Below the pieces are notes generated by a model. That model was not told the DNA's origin. It saw only the letters and a list, made by a program, of their open reading frames with translations, and ran no database searches. Shown here piece after piece: positions 35,213 to 46,655 of a DNA stretch of 64,000 bases. Made by a program: the position numbers and the translations under genes. The stretch is from Isoetes taiwanensis. Taxonomy: Eukaryota > Streptophyta > Lycopodiopsida > Isoetales > Isoetaceae. The number at the start of each line of letters is the position of its first letter. Positions within the stretch are counted from its first letter, which is position 1. The DNA lies in the NCBI GenBank assembly GCA_021234155.1, contig JAJEKV010000012.1, forward strand, positions 9,018,448 to 9,082,447, read 5' to 3'.

Positions 35213-35730
35213 TAATGCACAAAAAAAGGCTATTGGGATAAAGAAAGGCTAAAGCAGAAGAGAGGATTGTGGAAGCAATGGAGGTTCAGAGAGACAAGAT
35301 GAATGAAAAGCTATCTAAGAACTAAGAGGGGTAGGAAAACCATAGATTTGCCAAATTACCTCGAGAGCATTCTTTAAGTTGTGCCAGTCTGAGACACAAT
35401 TTGAGATCATCATTCTGAGAAAATTTTGACTGAGATCTTTTGTTTAGTCCAGTTGCAGAACACCTGAAATTGAGCAGTAGGTGTGATGTTTCTTTTTCCT
35501 GTAAATTCCAAGGTCCAAGCCTCTATGATCTCGTTTGCAAATTCTTCAGATTCCGGAAGAAGGAGTATACAGGTTGAAACAAATGATCGGGGAAGAATTG
35601 CTTGCAGATGAATTGATACCAAAGTTCAGAGTAAGAGCCTTGCAAAAAACCACACGAAATTCTTTGATTCTGCTTCAAAATTGTGAAGAATTTTATGTCC
35701 ATAGATAGATCAAAGTATGGGGAATGCAAT
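35213..35730 (-). other. LINE 5' region
   Basis: Upstream of ORF1. Short minus-strand frames (CNWTKQKIS; EEFANEIIEAWTLEFTGK) lie in several phases, probably a decayed start of the LINE or its 5' UTR. The exact 5' end of the LINE could be here or a little further right. Confidence 0.45.
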
Positions 35731-36950
35731 AGAGACCGGCCCTCTACAAGGCCGGGATAAAATCAGGCAAAAGAGGGGATCGATCAGGCAGAGAAAGGAG
35801 AAACGGGGCCAGAGTTTTGCCAAGAAATTTCAAATTCGAGTAAGACAAAATTTTCAAGAAAATAGGCGCTCATTTCTCCCCACATGTTGCGGATGGGGGC
35901 GCCCACTTTTGCATCTTATTTGTAGAACAAGATCCGATTATCATATATCACAGACAAATACATTGAAGAGCACGATTAACCACCCAACCGGGTCCACAAG
36001 GTTATGGCAGTGCAAATGGCATCTGGCTCAGCAAACAATCTCTAGCTTCTCTGCGTAGCTCAGGAGCAAAGACTGATAATCCACTTATCAGATAAAAAGA
36101 CTCCCCCTTTACATATCTGCCTGATCTGGTCGGTCTCTCCTTCTCCAACCTCGGTATAACATACAGGTCCCTTGATGGTATGTGATCGGCAGGTCTGGGC
36201 CGATGATCCACCAGCTTCTGCATCAACCCGGAATTGATCTAATTCCGTCTGTCAGCTTTCTAAAGTGAGCATGGATCTGCCCAACAATCGATCCGCTCAT
36301 CTCTGTGAACTAGATGTCGGATTGTCGCCCACGAACCTCTGTCCAAGAATCCCTGTTCACTGATCAAGGTCACTATTCATGACCCAGAAGTACTGTTTCC
36401 GGTCGCCCATCTGTGTTCTGTAATAGGCCGTTGCATCTGTCTTCTTATAACAGGTCGAGGCGCCTGCTATATTTGCTCACGGTTCCCTTTTTCCATAATA
36501 AAGGCTTATTGCTATTACTCGAGCGTCCACCTTTATTTTAAAAGTGCCCATTGGCCTATTAATACTCATTGGCCTTTTTATCTCTCCAACCAATGGTTCT
36601 CGACCCCATCCTAGATATCACAACCTCCTTTATCTTTTGTTAGAATAAAGGCCTCTATGTATAGTTAGTATATCCCTTTAATGGACATAATCCTTCAATG
36701 GTTATCCCTTGCCTTAATTTTTATTATTTTGCTAGGCAAGCTTGGGATTAACACATTTACATTTAAAGTTTGCCATAGTTTCTACAACTTTGCCATATTA
36801 TTGCCATGCCCCCATAACCCTAACGCCGTGGACCACTCCCCCGTGCTATGACTCTGTATCAAAATCGGAGTCTTAAATCACAAGTTATGATATTTTTAAT
36901 ACACAAAAAAATTGTAGAAATTACAGAGGGATTTACGAGACCATAACTTG
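35731..36950. other. Interior of the inverted-repeat element, unrecognised
   Basis: No coding segment or RNA I can support. The left part is GC-richer than its neighbours and the right part runs into the inverted arm. It may include LTR-like or captured sequence. Confidence 0.4.
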
Positions 36951-37131
36951 AGATTTCAGAATTCGATTCAGGAGATGTTGACTTTCATGGAAAGATCTCA
37001 ACCTCTTCTACAATATATCTGAAAGACTCATTCTCATTTGGATCATCACAAAAAAGTTATGATCATTTCCATAAAAATACCCCCAAAACTAGGGGCATTT
37101 TGTTAATTTTAGCAAAAGACTAGAAAATTGT

Positions 37132-37144
37132 CCACCGTTGGTGG
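37132..37144 (-). other. Helitron 3' hairpin
   Basis: Five-pair stem CCACC/GGTGG with a three-base loop, followed by ACAATTTT and CTAG on the minus strand, the usual termination signal of rolling-circle elements. Confidence 0.85.
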
Positions 37145-37842
37145 GCTTTCCGTGTGATTATACCAAGGCAGTTCAAGCATGAAAAACATTAGTGGTTGTT
37201 TGAGCAGCTTTCTATGTTCAAAATGCAGTACATTGGAACTCAAATTGTGTTCGGTGGGAGGTTGCTGGGTGTTAATGAATATTTTATTATGTTTGTCTCC
37301 TAACTTAATTAAAATGCAGTTACTTGTTGCCTCTATCAAGAATTATCAATTTAGACATGTATTAAGGTCTCAAATGCACATAAAGATTGGTGTAATAATG
37401 TGTTCAAATGCATGTTCAAAGGTTGCTCCTCCAAGTTATATTTTCATCACAAAATCTTGCACAAACTTGCATAGCTCGATTTAGAGATAAGCCAATCGAG
37501 ATAAGCCACACGAGTCACATTCAAGACATTTTTGCATAATAAGCATTTTTCAAAAAAGTCTCATCCCCAATAGAAAGATTTCATTTTTTGTCGTGGTAGC
37601 CTAGAAACTAAAATTTCTCCATATGCTTTTCATGAGCCATGAAAAAGCTATAGTGTAAAAACAACTACTTGTGTGTAAGGATTAGCTCTTGAACCGTGAA
37701 AAAGAAAACTGTAAATGCCAAGGCACATTTAGTATCTACTTCCATGAAAACATGCAATACGCATTTGTAGCTGAAAAAATTCAAAGAATTAGCTCCCAAA
37801 ATCATGGAAAAGTTCTTGAAGCCTCAATTTTGACTGTAAAGT

Positions 37843-38065
37843 TCAAACCTGGACAAAATTCCTGAAAGATTGAATCATTAGCTCATTGAACTGGGATTTG
37901 CTATAGAACTTCTGGCCCTCTATGTAATATCTGGTAATATAGTCATAACATCCTGTGCTGAGCACAAACAGGGCATTGGAAATAGTGTCAGAGACATTTT
38001 TGCTTCCAACTATCTTGATCAATTTCTGTTTGTATAAGCAGTAAAGCTGCTGGTTCAAGAACAAC
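37843..38065 (-). pseudogene. Captured GDSL esterase/lipase fragment
   Basis: Minus-strand KQKLIKIVGSKNVSDTISN, then ALFVLSTGCYDYITRYYI and QFNELMIQSF, match the middle of plant GDSL esterase/lipases (block III region, where family members read ALFxxSxGxNDY). The Asn of the usual GxND is Tyr here, so the catalytic block is damaged. Only one internal stretch of about 70 residues is present. Plant GDSL enzymes are usually secreted; this copy cannot work. Confidence 0.7.
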
Positions 38066-38290
38066 ACATTATGCAACAAAACAAAAGATGTAAACTTCAA
38101 ATTGAACGAATAATACAGGACTTGAAAAGGTATGCTCATCATCAAAACAACTAAAAGTTCTCTTATAAACAAACGCCTCATAGTTGATCTTCTCTGCTAG
38201 TAAGAAAGAATAGAGGAACTGGCAAGCATAATCCATGGCTTCTTTCCAATCACACAAATTAAAAATCCCTGTTGGTACAGACATATCAAA
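38066..38290 (-). pseudogene. Coding-like segment of unknown origin
   Basis: Minus-strand GIFNLCDWKEAMDYACQFLY and EKINYEAFVYKRTFSCFDDE look like coding sequence. I do not recognise the family. It sits between the GDSL and CIPK fragments on the same strand and may be a fourth captured gene. Confidence 0.3.
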
Positions 38291-38340
38291 ACTTTTCTAC
38301 ATAACTGGATTTCACTTACAGCTACCCATCTTCACCTAGG

Positions 38341-38450
38341 TCGAAGTCCAATCATCTGCTGCAAATGAAGACCGGATCATGGCCGCCTAAGAAAGATCAA
38401 TTCACCTAGGTCAAAGTCCAATGATCTGCTGCGAATGAAGATTCTTTTAC
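38341..38450. repeat. Short tandem duplication
   Basis: CACCTAGGTC.AAGTCCAAT followed by ATCTGCTGC occurs twice, about 61 bp apart. Confidence 0.7.
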
Positions 38451-38524
38451 AACTGTATCATTGGTTCCATGAATTAACCTCTCTTTAACGAAAAATAGTT
38501 CAGGAATTTGGCAGTGCTAATTTA

Positions 38525-38955
38525 GACCTTGGGAGGAACATAGCCCTGTTTAAACCAGGGATCTTCCAAGATCTGATTAAAGGTAATACGCAAAGCAGGA
38601 TCAGGCTGCAAAATCTGAGAGATAAGATGGCGAGCCTCAGCACCAAACCATGTAGGGAACTTATATTCAGCTCTCAAGATCTTCCTATCTGGGGTAGGCA
38701 TGTTTGTCTCATAAAAAAGGCATCTGACCGGACATTAAAACAAACAAATAACACCACATGACCATAGATCTGCCTTTGGCCCCGTCATAACCCCTTTATA
38801 AATCACCTCACGTGCTACATAATTTGGAGTGCCACATGTAGTATGCAACAATCCATCCGCCTTAATTTCTCGGGCGGGGCACTCGGACCAAAGTCGAAAT
38901 TTTTAAGTTGCCCTCTGAATCTAACAGTAAATTTTCAGGCTTTAGATGCCACACA
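38525..38955 (-). pseudogene. Captured CIPK (CBL-interacting protein kinase, SnRK3) fragment
   Basis: C-terminal half of a Ser/Thr kinase domain spread over three frames: [16 protein letters not shown] (catalytic loop; the HRD Asp is lost), a DFG region broken by a frameshift, an activation segment with CGTPNYVA-like codons, ADLWSCGVI, then MPTPDRKILRAEYKFPTWF and DPWFKQGY. The [11 protein letters not shown] and FPxWF features are typical of CIPKs, which act with calcium sensor CBL proteins in ion stress signalling. At least three frameshifts disable it. The regulatory NAF domain is absent. Confidence 0.8.
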
Positions 38956-38984
38956 AATATCAAAGGCAAGAGGTCGTCACAGCT

Positions 38985-39420
38985 TATACAGCAGAATGTG
39001 AAGACTCTAGTACAACAAAACAGTAATTATGAACCCGAATATCAAAATAGGCATATCTTACCAAAACAAGTGTTGTTGATGTGCATGTTGATCATTGTCA
39101 TGTGGCGTAGAATGGCCACCTTGAACATCCAATTCATCTACGCTTGGACTACTCCCAAATCTGCTTTTCATAGACCTACCAAGCAAGCTTCCAGCTGATA
39201 GACCACCTGGACACAAAATAAAATGTCAAGACCACAATGCTAGAGTAAAGTCCATATTAAAACTCGCCAAATGGAGAAAGATGGTTTTGCTGATGTCGAT
39301 GTTCATCGAGCACAGATGTAAGACTGTCATGCACATATGGTAAATAACCACAAAGATTCACCGCCTCGGGAGGAAGTTTTAGTACTATTATTGCTGATGC
39401 TCCAAGGTTTATTAAACAAA
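38985..39420 (-). pseudogene. Coding-like segments, origin unclear
   Basis: Two minus-strand stretches (GGLSAGSLLGRSMKSRFG, 39,080-39,225; NLCGYLPYVHDSLTSVLDEH, 39,280-39,410) look coding, with a plausible acceptor before the first. Ser/Gly and Gln/His-rich content is like the leader of some RNA-binding proteins, and they adjoin the Pumilio fragment, but identity is not established. Confidence 0.3.
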
Positions 39421-39456
39421 TAACTTGCAATCAATCGGGACCGGGCCGGAGTAGGA

Positions 39457-40023
39457 TTACGCCTCCTTGGCGAAAAGCACGGATCTCAAACCGCTCTCAT
39501 CATCCCCCACCTTGAGACACTTCTCAGCTATGTTCTTTGCTAAATTTCTCAAGTGCTAAAAGCGGATAATTCCCTCTCAATTTCCGGATAATGTCCTTTG
39601 ATGCCCCGTGAAGCTTTAGATCGAGAACATATTGCACCACATAGTTCTTTGCAGAAGAAGAGCAAGACACAAACATGAGAAGACCGATAACAACCAAGTG
39701 CATAATTTTGTGTAGCGGGATGGCACGCACCCATATGCATCCCGAGAAAGAGTAAGTGCATTTGAAGCAATCTCCATAATGAGACGATGCTTTTGGGCTT
39801 TTGCAAAGTCAACACAAATAAGTTGAAGCCGCACGCAATGCCATGACGATGTGTAGCAATCTTAACGCAGTGAGATGATGCCGCCTCAAAGATGAACTGC
39901 CACAATAAATTGCGTTGAGCAAGAATGAAGTTTGGAAAGAAACAATCAAATATATACCTGGTTGTCATCATTGCTAAGACGTTGCAAACATCGTTGAATC
40001 ACATGGTTATATTGGCGATGTTC
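39457..40023 (-). pseudogene. Captured Pumilio (PUF repeat) fragment
   Basis: C-terminal PUF repeats on the minus strand: QYNHVIQRCLQRLSNDDNQ (repeat near 40,000), FIFEAASSHCVKIATHRHG, then IASNALTLSRDAYG, NYVVQYVLDLKLHGASKDI, and the final EKCLKVGDDESGL. These are the repeats that bind 3' UTR bases of mRNAs in Pumilio proteins; the SHCVxIATHxHG and NYVVQYVL blocks match plant APUM proteins. An acceptor-like TAG precedes the first block. Frameshifts near 39,620 and 39,830 break it. Only about three repeats are present. Confidence 0.8.
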
Positions 40024-40540
40024 TATTGTCAAGAAGGATTAGGTTCTCCACCAGATATTCTCGACCGGAAGAGCAGCCCCATGCGCCGCGACAAAGGGGG
40101 GGTTCGCAACCGAAAAGAAACCCCAGAATGATCCGCCCTGGAAAATTTTGAGCATTCTTTCGTCTTCTCTATCGTAGCGGCCCTAGAAAGGTCTTCCGGA
40201 CAGTAGCAAAGGGCAAGAAAATCTGGAAACGATGCCACTTTGCCATAATAAAAATCCATATTTGAAACACGAAAGGGTATGTTTTATGTGCCCCTTCAAG
40301 GGTTGATGCCACGTGGCACAATATAGGCCGTTTGATGGGGGCAGAAGCATAAACAGACAAATCTAGGCCGTCCGGCGGGGGGCAGGGACATTGGCGCGAT
40401 CTCGGCTGTCGATCGGGCGCACAGACCGACGCCACGGTTTTATAATATAGGATAAGGGTATTTCAGAGTTTTTCCCTTTAATGTATAGCAAAGGATATTC
40501 TTATGAATATTGCTTAGTTTTTATCATACAAGAAATTTAT

Positions 40541-40557
40541 CGCGGCTGGCCGCCGCG
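40541..40557 (-). other. Helitron 3' hairpin
   Basis: CGCGGC and GCCGCG pair around a five-base loop, very GC-rich in an AT-rich setting. Confidence 0.85.
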
Positions 40558-41799
40558 AACATTTCTCTTTTTCAAATTCATTATGGGGAATTTGTGTTAA
40601 GTCCTAAATGATGTGAAAGAGGCCAGACTCAAAGATACCTCCTCAAGTTCATTTTGGGTTCCTGTGTTGGTGGAAGAAGTTATTGATCATGTAACATATG
40701 TCCTCTGAATTGTTTATTTCCTGCAACAATAGTTGTGCCTAATTTCATTGTTTAAGTACAAAATGGAATATTTTACACACAAGAAACTTTGTGTATAGAA
40801 TATATAAGAATGGAAAGAAACTTTTGTGTATACAATATATAAGAATGCAATTGATGGCATAAAAGCAGTTTGCACATGTATCTAATGTTGACAAATAGTT
40901 CAACTTCAAACAAATCCGATTAAGACTACTTCAAGCAAATTTAATATCCGAGTGACCTCAAAGTCTCTCTAATACTCTGATTTCCAAACTGGAGCTAACC
41001 CTAAGATCCAAAATAGACACATCTAGTGGAGCTTCCAGCGATCCAATCCAAGTAGGTACAGTCCAGGCAGCTACAGAATAATATGGTAAGAATTCATTTG
41101 CTTGTAGCATAGAACTTCATTTCTAGCATTATTGCACACCCTCATCTATGTCCTAAGTATTCCATTGCATTTTGTAACTTTGCATTGGTGCTTAAAAAAT
41201 GGACGAGAATTAGCAATTGACTACGGGCAACAAAACTATAAATAATTGATTATTGAAAAAATGCTTGGTTTGACGTAACATGCTTGCCATCAATTGTCAT
41301 TAGGCATAATAGTGCATTGAAGGGACATTTATGTGGGTTAGAATAGGTTTAAGAGACTTTAAAATGTATTCCATGATGATTTTTTTGGCATAGAAAAAGT
41401 CCCCACGTACGTAGTTACATTGTTTGGATAGATAGATACATTTTTTAACGTCCACTACTTAGAAGCCGAGGCTTATGAGAAGAGGAGCAAAAGAAAACTT
41501 CTAAGGGACATAGCATTGATGTGGTGTGTAGGATTGGATTGATAGGAATATGTAATGGTGATAGGAATATGTAATGGTAGTGGCGGCATTTTCATTCTTA
41601 ACATAGAAGAGTACTTCTCCACTGAATATTTCCATTGTGCTGGTTTGGACGGTCTCGATCTCTTCGCGTATGTCCATCGCGACCGTCCTGCTTCCGAGGG
41701 CGAGTCTTCTCCGGACCAACGTAGGGCATGGCGCCCGCCTCTGCCTAGGAGGTTTGACCATCAATCCCATATCAGTTCATGATCCGGTGCTGTGACGGA

Positions 41800-42003
41800 A
41801 GTTTCGTCTGGATTCTAACTCTTAAATTGGAAAATAGAGAATTCGGTTCTCCTTGCTTGAACTCGGCATTAGGTAGCTTGAGCTCCGTATCTTATTGGGT
41901 AAATTTCATCTGGGTTTTAACTTTTGGATTGGAAAATAGAGAATTTGGTTCTCCTTGCTTCAATCGGCATTTTTAGGTAGCTTGAGCTCCGTATCTTATT
42001 GAA
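41800..42003. repeat. 102-bp tandem duplication inside the Helitron
   Basis: ttggaaaatagagaatt occurs at 41,827 and 41,929, each followed by ggttctccttgctt and tagcttgagctccgtatc. Confidence 0.75.
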
Positions 42004-45000
42004 TTTTCGATTTTCAGTCGCTGTTTGCAAGATGCCGCCATCTAAGGGTTTTCAGCTTCAGAAGTAGTAGGAGCTTGCAACCCCAAAGGATTTTTAATTT
42101 ATCTGGAGTCACGATTTCCCCAAAAGATTTTGATTTATCTCTGGAGTCATGTTACTCTGTTTTTCTTCACGGTCGCTTGATTTGTTGCTAACCTCAGCTC
42201 TGCAGGTCAGATCACTAAAACAATCGCTGTGAGAAGTAGAATCTACTTGCAATCTGCCCATTGGATGCCCTCACATGCCAAGCGAGCTGCATTCGATCTT
42301 TGAAACATTGGCGCTCATCTCGCCTCAATTGAGAACACCCAAAACCTTTTCTACAAATGGACTGTAATATCAATGATCCAATGTGCCTTGACCCAATTCC
42401 GGCGCCTATCCCCCTTCTCAAACATGCAGAAGAATTATAACTCGTCCCTTTCTGGCATATGCGATGGTTAAAGATTTGCTTCATTTCTTTTCTCCAAAGA
42501 CAGTGCCCACTTCCGATCTTCACAACCCCCTACCACAATGCAAGTAAATCTACAGCAACCATCGATCATACATGATTCTCTTCCACGATCCGGCATAAGT
42601 GTTATCCGGCGTAACAGGCTTCTCGAACGCTGCCAGAATCACGTGTCGTCAAATGGTTCTCGCCAAAATACGTGTCGCTTAAAGGCAAGTTTAGATGACG
42701 GCGCAGAACAAAAAGAAAGGAAAAAGAAAAATTACAATATGATTTATATATGTTTTGATAGACATCTTTTAAAGCATGATTTGTTCTACACAATTTTTGT
42801 TTTTGAAAAGTACTATTATGCCGCCCCGATGGTTTGGTCCTACGTGCTTTCCCTTATCCAAAATGTTATGTAGCAAAGTTCCTTCTTGGGTGAGTGCAAT
42901 AGCCCCTATAGATGCATTAATTCTCAAGGAGACGGCATGGAATGCATTTTCTACGTATAAAACAACTAATTTTTCTTTTCTACCAGCGAACTGTGTTTAG
43001 TGAACTGTATTTAGCCATATGGATAACTACGAATGTTCATCTTTTGGAGAAGACGTTTCTAATCATTTTATTGGGGTCCTGGCTTTCCATTTTGTGCTCC
43101 ACTGAAGGTGTTTGTTGCTGGTTTTTCTTCCCTCTCTAAAAAGCATGGTATCTTCACCATTTCAGCTAGTACTAAACTTTAACGCCATGGCTCGGGTTTA
43201 CATGCTGAGATCTAATCTCTGCCGTTGATTAGAGTGATATTGCCATCTAGTAACAGCTTCACCGGCAGACATTTTATGCAATTTCTCATAACATCCTAGG
43301 GTAACAAAATTACTCCAGATTTTTCCCATAACCCTTATAACATCTAGAGTGATACCGATCTGTCCCAAAAGGATCCAGATTTTGCTTGAACTCTGCCCTA
43401 AGCTGGGTTCTTGAAGCTCCAAAGTTTGGTTGCTTGTTTTTCATACTTTATTATAACCTCTGATTTTTATATTTGGGCAAAGAAAGAGAAACCCAAATGC
43501 GATCATAGCCCTGGATGTTGGGGTCAAATCCAGTTAGAAAGTAATGAACTTGCAACAACAATTAGAGCAAATACTTAAATCCAATGGCAAATTTGGTCAG
43601 CTGTAGACCATTCTCAGGCAAAGATATTTGTGAGAATAGACTTATGCAAAAGAGTTGAAGCCCAAGCAAGAAAACAGAGTAGGAAAAGTGGGTGTAAAAG
43701 TGCCAGAGAATAGAGATTTGGAGGATGCAGAGTTTGAAAAAGATAAATACTTACAAAGGTATACATGTTAATGTATAGCAAAGGACATTCTTATGAATAT
43801 TGCTTAATTATTATCATATAGACATCCTTTAAAGCATGAGCTTTTTTCAAATCGATTATGCTTGCATAGAGATCAAATAATGGTGAAAAGTACTATTATG
43901 TCGCCTCGATGGTTTGGCCCTAAGTGCTTTCCCTTATCTAAAATGTTATGTAGCAAAGTTCCTTCTTGGGTGAGTGCAATAGCCTTTAAAGATGCATTAA
44001 TTCTCAAAGAGGCAGCATGGAATGCATTTTCTACGTATAAATCAAGTAAGTTTTCTTTTTTACCAGCGAGTTGTGTTTAGTGAACTATGTTTAGCCATAT
44101 GGATGACTATGAATGTTCACCTTTTGGAGAAGACGTTTCTAATCATTTTATTGGGGTCCTCTATTTCCATTTTATGCTCCACTAAAGGTGTGTGTTGCAG
44201 GTTTTTGTTCCCTTTCTAAAAAATATGGTATCTTCCACCATTTCAGCTAGTACTAACCTTAACGCCATGGCTCAGGTTTACAGGCTGAGATCTAATCTCT
44301 ACCATTGATTAGAGTGATGTTACCAGCTAGTAACAGTTTCACCGACAAACATTTTATGCTATTTCTCACAACATCCTAGGGTAATACAAAATAACTCCAG
44401 ATTTTGCCCATAACACCTTATAACATCCTAGAGTGATACCGATCTATCCAAAAAAGCTCCAGATTTTGCCTGAACTCTGCCCTAAGCTGGGTTCCTGAAG
44501 ATCCAAATCTTGGTTGTTCTATTCATCATACTCTCTTATACCCTTTGATTTTTATATTTGGGCAAAGAGAAAGAAACCCAAATGCGATCATATGCCTTGG
44601 TTCCAACACTATTGGGGTCAAATCCGAGCCAGAAAGTAATGAACTTGCAACAATAATTAGAGCAAATACTTAATTCCAATGGCTAATTTGGTCTGCTTAG
44701 ACCTTTCTCAGGCAAAGATATCTGTGAGAATAGACTTACGCAAAAGAGTTGAAGCCCAAGCAAGAAAACAGAGCTGGAAAAGTGGTTGTAAAAGTGCCAG
44801 AGTTTGAAAAAGATAAATACTTACAAAGGTATACATGTTATTTGGAATTTAATGTATAGCAAAGAATATTCTTATGAATATTGCTTAGTTATTATCATAT
44901 AGACATCTTTAAATCGATTATGCTTGCATAGAGATTAAATAATGGATACCTACACAATTTTTGTTTCTGAAACGTACTATTGTGTCGCCTCGATGGTTTG

Positions 45001-46576
45001 GCCGTAAGTGCTTTCCCTTATCTAAAATGTTATGTCGCAAAGTTCCTTCTCATGGGTGAGTGCAATAGCCCCTACAGATGACAAGGAATGCATTTTCTAC
45101 GTATAAAATAAGCAATTTTTCTTTTCTACCAGTGAGCTGTGTTTAGTGAACTGTGTTTAGCCATGTGGATGACTATGAACGTCCACCTTTTGGAGAAGAT
45201 GTTTCTAATCATTTTATTGGGGTCCTAGCTTTCCGTTTTGTGCTCACTGAAGGTATTTGTTGCTGGTTTTTGTTCCCTTTCTAAAAAACATGGTATCTTT
45301 CACCATTTCAACTATTACTAAAACTTAACGCCATGGCTCAGGTTTACAGCTGAGTTCTAATCTCTGCCGTTGATTAGAGTGACGTTAACGGCTAGTAACA
45401 GCTTTACTGGCGGACATTTTATGCTATTTCTCATAACATCCTAGGGTAATACAAAATAACTCCAGATTTTGCCCATAACCCTTATAACATTCTAGCGTGA
45501 TATTGATCTGTCCAGAAAAGTTCCAGATTTTGCCTGAACTCTGCCCTAAGCTGGGTTCTTGAAGCTCCAAAACTTGGTTGCTCTGTTCGTCGTACTCTCT
45601 TATATCCTCTGATTTTAATATCTGGGCAAAGAGAAAGAAACCCAAATGCGATCATATGCTCTGGTTATTGGGGTCAAATCCGAGCCAGAAAGTAATGAAC
45701 TTGCAACAACAATTAGAGCAAATACTTAACTCCAATGGCAAATTTGGTCGGTTGTAGACCTTTCTCAGGCAAAGATATTTGTGGGAATAGACTTACGCAA
45801 AAGAGTTGAAGCCCAAGCAAGAAAACAGAGCAGGAAAGTGGGTGTAAAAGTGCCAGAGAATAGAGAATTGGAGGATGCAGAGTTTGAAAAAGATAAATAC
45901 TTACAAAGGTATACATGTTAGTTTGGAATTTAATTGTATATCAAAGGATATTCTTATGAATATTGCTTAGTTATTATCATATAGACATCATTTAAAGCAT
46001 GAGCTTTTGTCAAATCAATTATGCTTGCATAGAGATTAAATAATGGATACCTACACAATTTTTGTTTCTGAAAAGTACTATTGTGTCGCCACGATGGTTT
46101 GGCCCTAAGTGCTTTCCCTTATCAAAAATGTTATCTAGCAAAGTTCCCTCTTGGATGAGTGCAATAGCCTCTACAGATGCATTAATTCTCAAGGAGGTGG
46201 CATGGAATGCATTTTCTACGTATAAAACATGCATTTTTTCTTTTCTACCAGTGAGCTGTGTTTAGTGAACTGTGTTTAGCCATATGGATGACTTCGAATG
46301 TTCACCTTTTGGAGAAGACATTTCTAATCATTTTATTGGGGTTCTGGCTTTCCAAGGTGTGTGTTGCTAGTTTTTGTTCCCTTTCTAAAAAAGCATGGTA
46401 TCTTCCACCATTTTAACTAGTACTAAACCTTAACACCCTGGCTCAAGTTTACAGGCTAAGATCTAATCTCCGTCATTGATTATAGTGATATTACTAGCTA
46501 GTAACAGCTACACCAGCTACACTAGGGTAGTACAAAATAACTCCAGATTTTGCCCATAACCCCTTATAACATCCTA

Positions 46577-46655
46577 GAGACTTGGTGGTGTTTGGCTCCC
46601 CACACGACTTGGTGGTGGTTGGCTGCCCACACGACTTGGTGGTGGTTGGGTACCC
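46577..46655. repeat. Local ~30-bp tandem expansion in the last unit
   Basis: acttggtggtg is repeated three times (about 46,580, 46,610, 46,637). Other units have a single acttggttgctctg at this place, so the expansion is specific to the last unit. Confidence 0.7.

Larger units (their letters stand above)
27667..35730 (-). mobile_element. L1-type LINE, near full length, disabled
   Basis: Minus-strand order is 5' region, ORF1 (35,212-32,399), endonuclease-RT ORF2 (32,360 to about 28,550) and a 27-base poly(A) tail seen as T at 27,667-27,693. This is the normal plant L1 layout. The 5' end is not sharply defined, and no target duplication was identified. Several stops and frameshifts disable both proteins. 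Confidence 0.85.
37120..40452 (-). mobile_element. Helitron, 3.3 kb, carrying several captured gene fragments
   Basis: On the minus strand it starts A|TCCTATATTATAAAACC at 40,452 and ends in a hairpin (CCACC-AAC-GGTGG, 37,132-37,144), eight bases, then CTAG|T at 37,120. These are textbook Helitron ends inserted between A and T. Outside it the two halves of the inverted arm of the larger element rejoin. Fragments of at least three unrelated host genes (Pumilio, CIPK, GDSL esterase) lie inside, all on the Helitron's sense strand. No Rep/helicase is present, so it is non-autonomous. Confidence 0.85.
27434..40477. mobile_element. 13-kb inverted-repeat (MULE-like) element with nested LINE and Helitron
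   Basis: The left arm 27,434-27,610 (AGGGGAAAAACTCTGAAATA...) is matched, inverted, by 40,477-40,453 plus 37,119-36,960, the right arm itself being split by a Helitron. Arm length of about 170 bp and the GGGAAAAACTC start fit Mutator-like elements. The target duplication is unclear: TTAAT flanks both sides but a full 9 bp does not match. No transposase was found; the interior is mostly the LINE, so the original element was short and non-autonomous. Confidence 0.65.
40529..42758 (-). mobile_element. Helitron, 2.23 kb, with empty-site proof
   Basis: Uninterrupted tandem units read ATCATA|TAGACATC here; in unit 1 exactly 2,230 bp sits at that point with no target duplication. On the minus strand it starts TCAAAACATATATAAATC after an A and ends CTTG before a T, with a six-pair hairpin (CGCGGC/GCCGCG) 12 bases from the end. 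This is Helitron insertion at AT, with CTTG instead of the usual CTRR. No Rep/helicase frame, so non-autonomous. No captured gene was recognised. Confidence 0.85.

Noticed and set aside
27667-36950. Target duplication of the L1-type LINE
   Set aside because: Bases next to the poly(A) end (CAACAACATC) were not found again at a plausible 5' end.
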